DNA from: Deltaproteobacteria bacterium
GTDB taxonomy: Bacteria; Desulfobacterota; Desulfobacteria; Desulfobacterales; JAUVVS01
Length of the DNA stretch: 7,594 nucleotides
Direction: 5' to 3'
Assembly: GCA_030604545.1 (NCBI GenBank)
Contig: JAUVVS010000088.1
Location: 1-7,594 of the forward strand
Both the position numbers and the translations under genes were made by a program. Numbering within the stretch: the first letter of the stretch is position 1; the number at the start of each line of letters is the position of its first letter. Of the stretch, positions 6,058-7,594 are shown piece by piece. The notes under the pieces were generated by a model. That model was not told where the DNA came from and ran no database searches. It saw only the letters and a program-made list of their open reading frames with translations.

Positions 6058-7173
6058 TTACTCTTTTTTTAGCTGATTGCAATAGACATTGATCTTGCCC
6101 TTATCATCAATATTAAAGCATCTGCCACAGGAGATACAATCCGCTCGTCGCTGGTCCCCCTCCATCCATCGTTTGATCAGACCTGGCTCCCTTATTAAGG
6201 GACGGCAGATTGAAATCATGTCGGTAACACCAGACTCAATAATGTCTTCCAAAACCGGTATGCTCCTCAAGCCTCCTACAACGCTTAGGGGAATGGAAGT
6301 CCCTTTTCGAATGACACGGGCTTCGGGAAGGAAACAGGCCTCCTTTTCCTCTGACGTGATACCGAGCATATTCTTCTTACGAAATGTATTATCCTGAATA
6401 CTGTGGCTTATCTCGATAAGACAGATACCTTCTTTTTCCAGGGCTTCCGCGACCTTGGTCCCTTCCTCTATGGTTAGACCTCGACCATCTTTCACATAAT
6501 CCTTACAACCCAGCTTTATCATAACGGGGAAATCATCATCCACCTGACTTTTTATGGAGCAGCAGACCTCTATGACGAATCTCATCCTGTTTTCCAGGCT
6601 TCCGCCCCACCTGTCCTCGCGCTTGTTGCTTAGGGGGGATAGAAACTGGGAGGCCAGATAGCCGTGCGCGCCGTGGATCTGCACGCCGTCAAAACCCGCC
6701 TCCTGAACCCGGCGGGCCGCCTGTCCAAAGGCCTCGATTATCTTTTCTATATCCTCTTCGGTCATCTCTCTGGCTTTACGGCCATAATCCGGCATACCCT
6801 CCACCATGGAGACGGCCATGAAGTCACCGCCTGTCTTGGCAGCCGTCTCAGAGGCTGAACCGCAATGGGCTATCTGCATAGCTACTCGGCCATCCACTTC
6901 ATGAACAGCACGGGTCATTTTTAGGAACCCAGGAATATGGTCATCATCCTGGATTCCGTTCATATCAGGGTAAGACTGCCCGCTTTTCAGGACATAGGCG
7001 TAACCGGTTATTATCAGACCCACCTCATTTTCCGCCAACCGCCCGATTAGATCAACACTCTCTTGGCCGATATAACCGTCTATATCGCTTAATGCGTAAT
7101 AGGTGGCTGATCTGATGAAGCGGTTCTTTATCTCTAGATTTCCCACATAAATTGGTTCAAATAGTTTAGACAT
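6058..7173 (-). CDS. Old Yellow Enzyme-family NADH:flavin oxidoreductase with C-terminal Fe-S cysteines
   Basis: A 371-residue FMN-binding TIM-barrel oxidoreductase, related to the N-terminal halves of 2,4-dienoyl-CoA reductase and trimethylamine dehydrogenase. It probably reduces an activated C=C bond or a similar substrate in the cytoplasm. Evidence: 'LEIKNRFIRSATY' (13-25), 'MQIAHCG' (99-105), and 'IHGAHGYLASQFLSPLSNKR' (166-185) with the active-site His pair H167/H170. 'DRWGGSLENRMRF' (187-199) and the phosphate-binding region 'VVGGLRS' (298-304) with 'ISICRPLIREP' (320-330) follow. C346, C349, C352 and C365 give C-x2-C-x2-C-x12-C, the spacing I recall for the 4Fe-4S cluster of trimethylamine dehydrogenase. 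The C-terminal FAD/NAD(P) domains of those longer enzymes are absent and the protein stops soon after the last Cys, so electrons must come from a partner protein. ATG 7173 has a strong AAGGAG (7180-7185) six bases upstream. It lies 51 bases after the HypB-like remnant. Confidence 0.92.
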   Translation of the reverse strand: MSKLFEPIYVGNLEIKNRFIRSATYYALSDIDGYIGQESVDLIGRLAENEVGLIITGYAYVLKSGQSYPDMNGIQDDDHIPGFLKMTRAVHEVDGRVAMQIAHCGSASETAAKTGGDFMAVSMVEGMPDYGRKAREMTEEDIEKIIEAFGQAARRVQEAGFDGVQIHGAHGYLASQFLSPLSNKREDRWGGSLENRMRFVIEVCCSIKSQVDDDFPVMIKLGCKDYVKDGRGLTIEEGTKVAEALEKEGICLIEISHSIQDNTFRKKNMLGITSEEKEACFLPEARVIRKGTSIPLSVVGGLRSIPVLEDIIESGVTDMISICRPLIREPGLIKRWMEGDQRRADCISCGRCFNIDDKGKINVYCNQLKKE

Positions 7174-7224
7174 CTTCTTCTCCTTTTTTTGCTTTCCGTT
7201 GATCGCTTAACGATCGCCCAACAC

Positions 7225-7594
7225 TTACAGATCATCTGAGATAAAAGATCTGACCTCTTCTTTGAGCCAGTCAGTCCAGGCCTGTATACTCTGGCCGGTC
7301 TTGGCTGATACCTCGAAGACCTTTTTTTTGGGGTTAAGGCTTAATACCCGTTCTCGCATGGCCCGGGTATCAAAATCTGAAAGATCAAGATAGTCAATCT
7401 TGTTCACAACGAGTACATCGGATACAGTTTTCAACCATGGAAGCGTCCAGATGACAGAAACCACCTGTCCTAAACTGTATGGCACTGATGCCCTGAGCCG
7501 CTACTTTTTCAGCATCAACCATAGAGTCTATATCCGCCTCTATAACCCCTATCTGTAGATCATCACTTAGTTTCTCAATTGTACTAAGTGCTTG
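7225..7594 (-). pseudogene. hypB: HypB-like GTPase, internally deleted and frameshifted (5' end outside window)
   Basis: HypB-type proteins are GTPases that deliver nickel during NiFe-hydrogenase maturation. Two frames together show one such gene. Frame A runs from the right edge to TGA 7396-7394 and contains 'GVIEADIDSMVDAEKVAAQG' and the hallmark 'TGGFCHLDASMVEN' (to 7427). Frame B, from about 7431 to TAA 7225, contains 'KTVSDVLVVNKIDYLDLSDFD' with the G4 motif NKID, then 'VFEVSAKTGQSIQAWTDWL' with the G5-like SAKTG. In E. coli HypB, as I recall it, 67 residues separate HLDA from NKxD, including the 'ENVGNLVCPA' switch region. Here about 13 remain, so roughly 54 codons are gone and the frame has changed at the joint near 7427-7431. 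Upstream residues of frame B (from GTG 7485) are just a shifted reading of frame A. It should not give a working GTPase. An assembly error is the alternative. The P-loop lies outside the window. Confidence 0.8.

Noticed and set aside
7201..7215. Small inverted repeat GATCG-CTTAA-CGATC between the HypB-like remnant and the oxidoreductase gene
   Set aside because: Five pairs with no T run and no link to a known site. This is too short to call a feature.
7394..7426. CxxCxxC-like motif (CIRCTRC) at the end of HypB frame A
   Set aside because: These codons are the NKID-region sequence read in the wrong frame after the deletion joint, not a metal site.
7225..7485. Reading 7485-7225 as an intact 86-residue gene starting at GTG
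   Set aside because: Its first 17 or so residues are an out-of-frame copy of the HypB CHLDA region and it has no ribosome binding site. Only the part after about 7431 is homologous to HypB.
7476..7492. TGGCAC resembling the -24 half of a sigma-54 promoter
   Set aside because: There is no GC/TTGC element at the required spacing, and it lies inside the HypB-like coding sequence.

Overview
The window looks like chromosomal DNA of an anaerobic Desulfobacterota/Deltaproteobacteria-type bacterium. That placement is an inference. It rests on the gene mix (single-module Fe-S Old Yellow Enzyme, HypB-type GTPase, M20D amidohydrolase, DUF433 remnant), moderate GC, and intergenic palindromes of the 'cgcgggaatccag' kind that I associate with that group. 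There is no rRNA, tRNA, CRISPR array, transposase or phage gene. I found no convincing new multi-gene system. The notable signals are two damaged genes, several intergenic palindromes and one well-supported TTG start.

Plus strand, 1-3401. The window opens inside the 3' end of a PLP-dependent class I/II aminotransferase (1-303). A perfect 15-bp inverted repeat (341-378) separates it from an M20D metallo-amidohydrolase (396-1613). The end of that gene runs out of frame into a 5'-truncated DUF433 antitoxin-like gene (about 1573-1755), which suggests a deletion joint. After a short tandem repeat and hairpin (1746-1778) comes a translationally coupled pair: a diacylglycerol/lipid kinase (1792-2679) and a PlsC-type acyltransferase (2676-3401). 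The second starts at a TTG that overlaps the TGA of the first. The kinase could make phosphatidic acid by phosphorylating diacylglycerol, and the acyltransferase could make it by acylating lysophosphatidate. Both point to membrane phospholipid supply or recycling.

Convergent junction, 3402-3517. A weak hairpin flanked by A and T runs may terminate transcription from both sides.

Minus strand, 3518-7594, in transcription order: a HypB-like GTPase gene entering from the right edge, an Old Yellow Enzyme-family flavin/Fe-S oxidoreductase (7173-6058), a 284-bp intergenic stretch with palindromic repeat material and a candidate promoter, and the RNA-binding transcription factor Tex (5773-3518). The HypB-like gene appears to have lost about 54 internal codons and its reading frame. 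Tex is a housekeeping gene and is probably transcribed separately. The oxidoreductase has its own strong ribosome binding site and looks intact.
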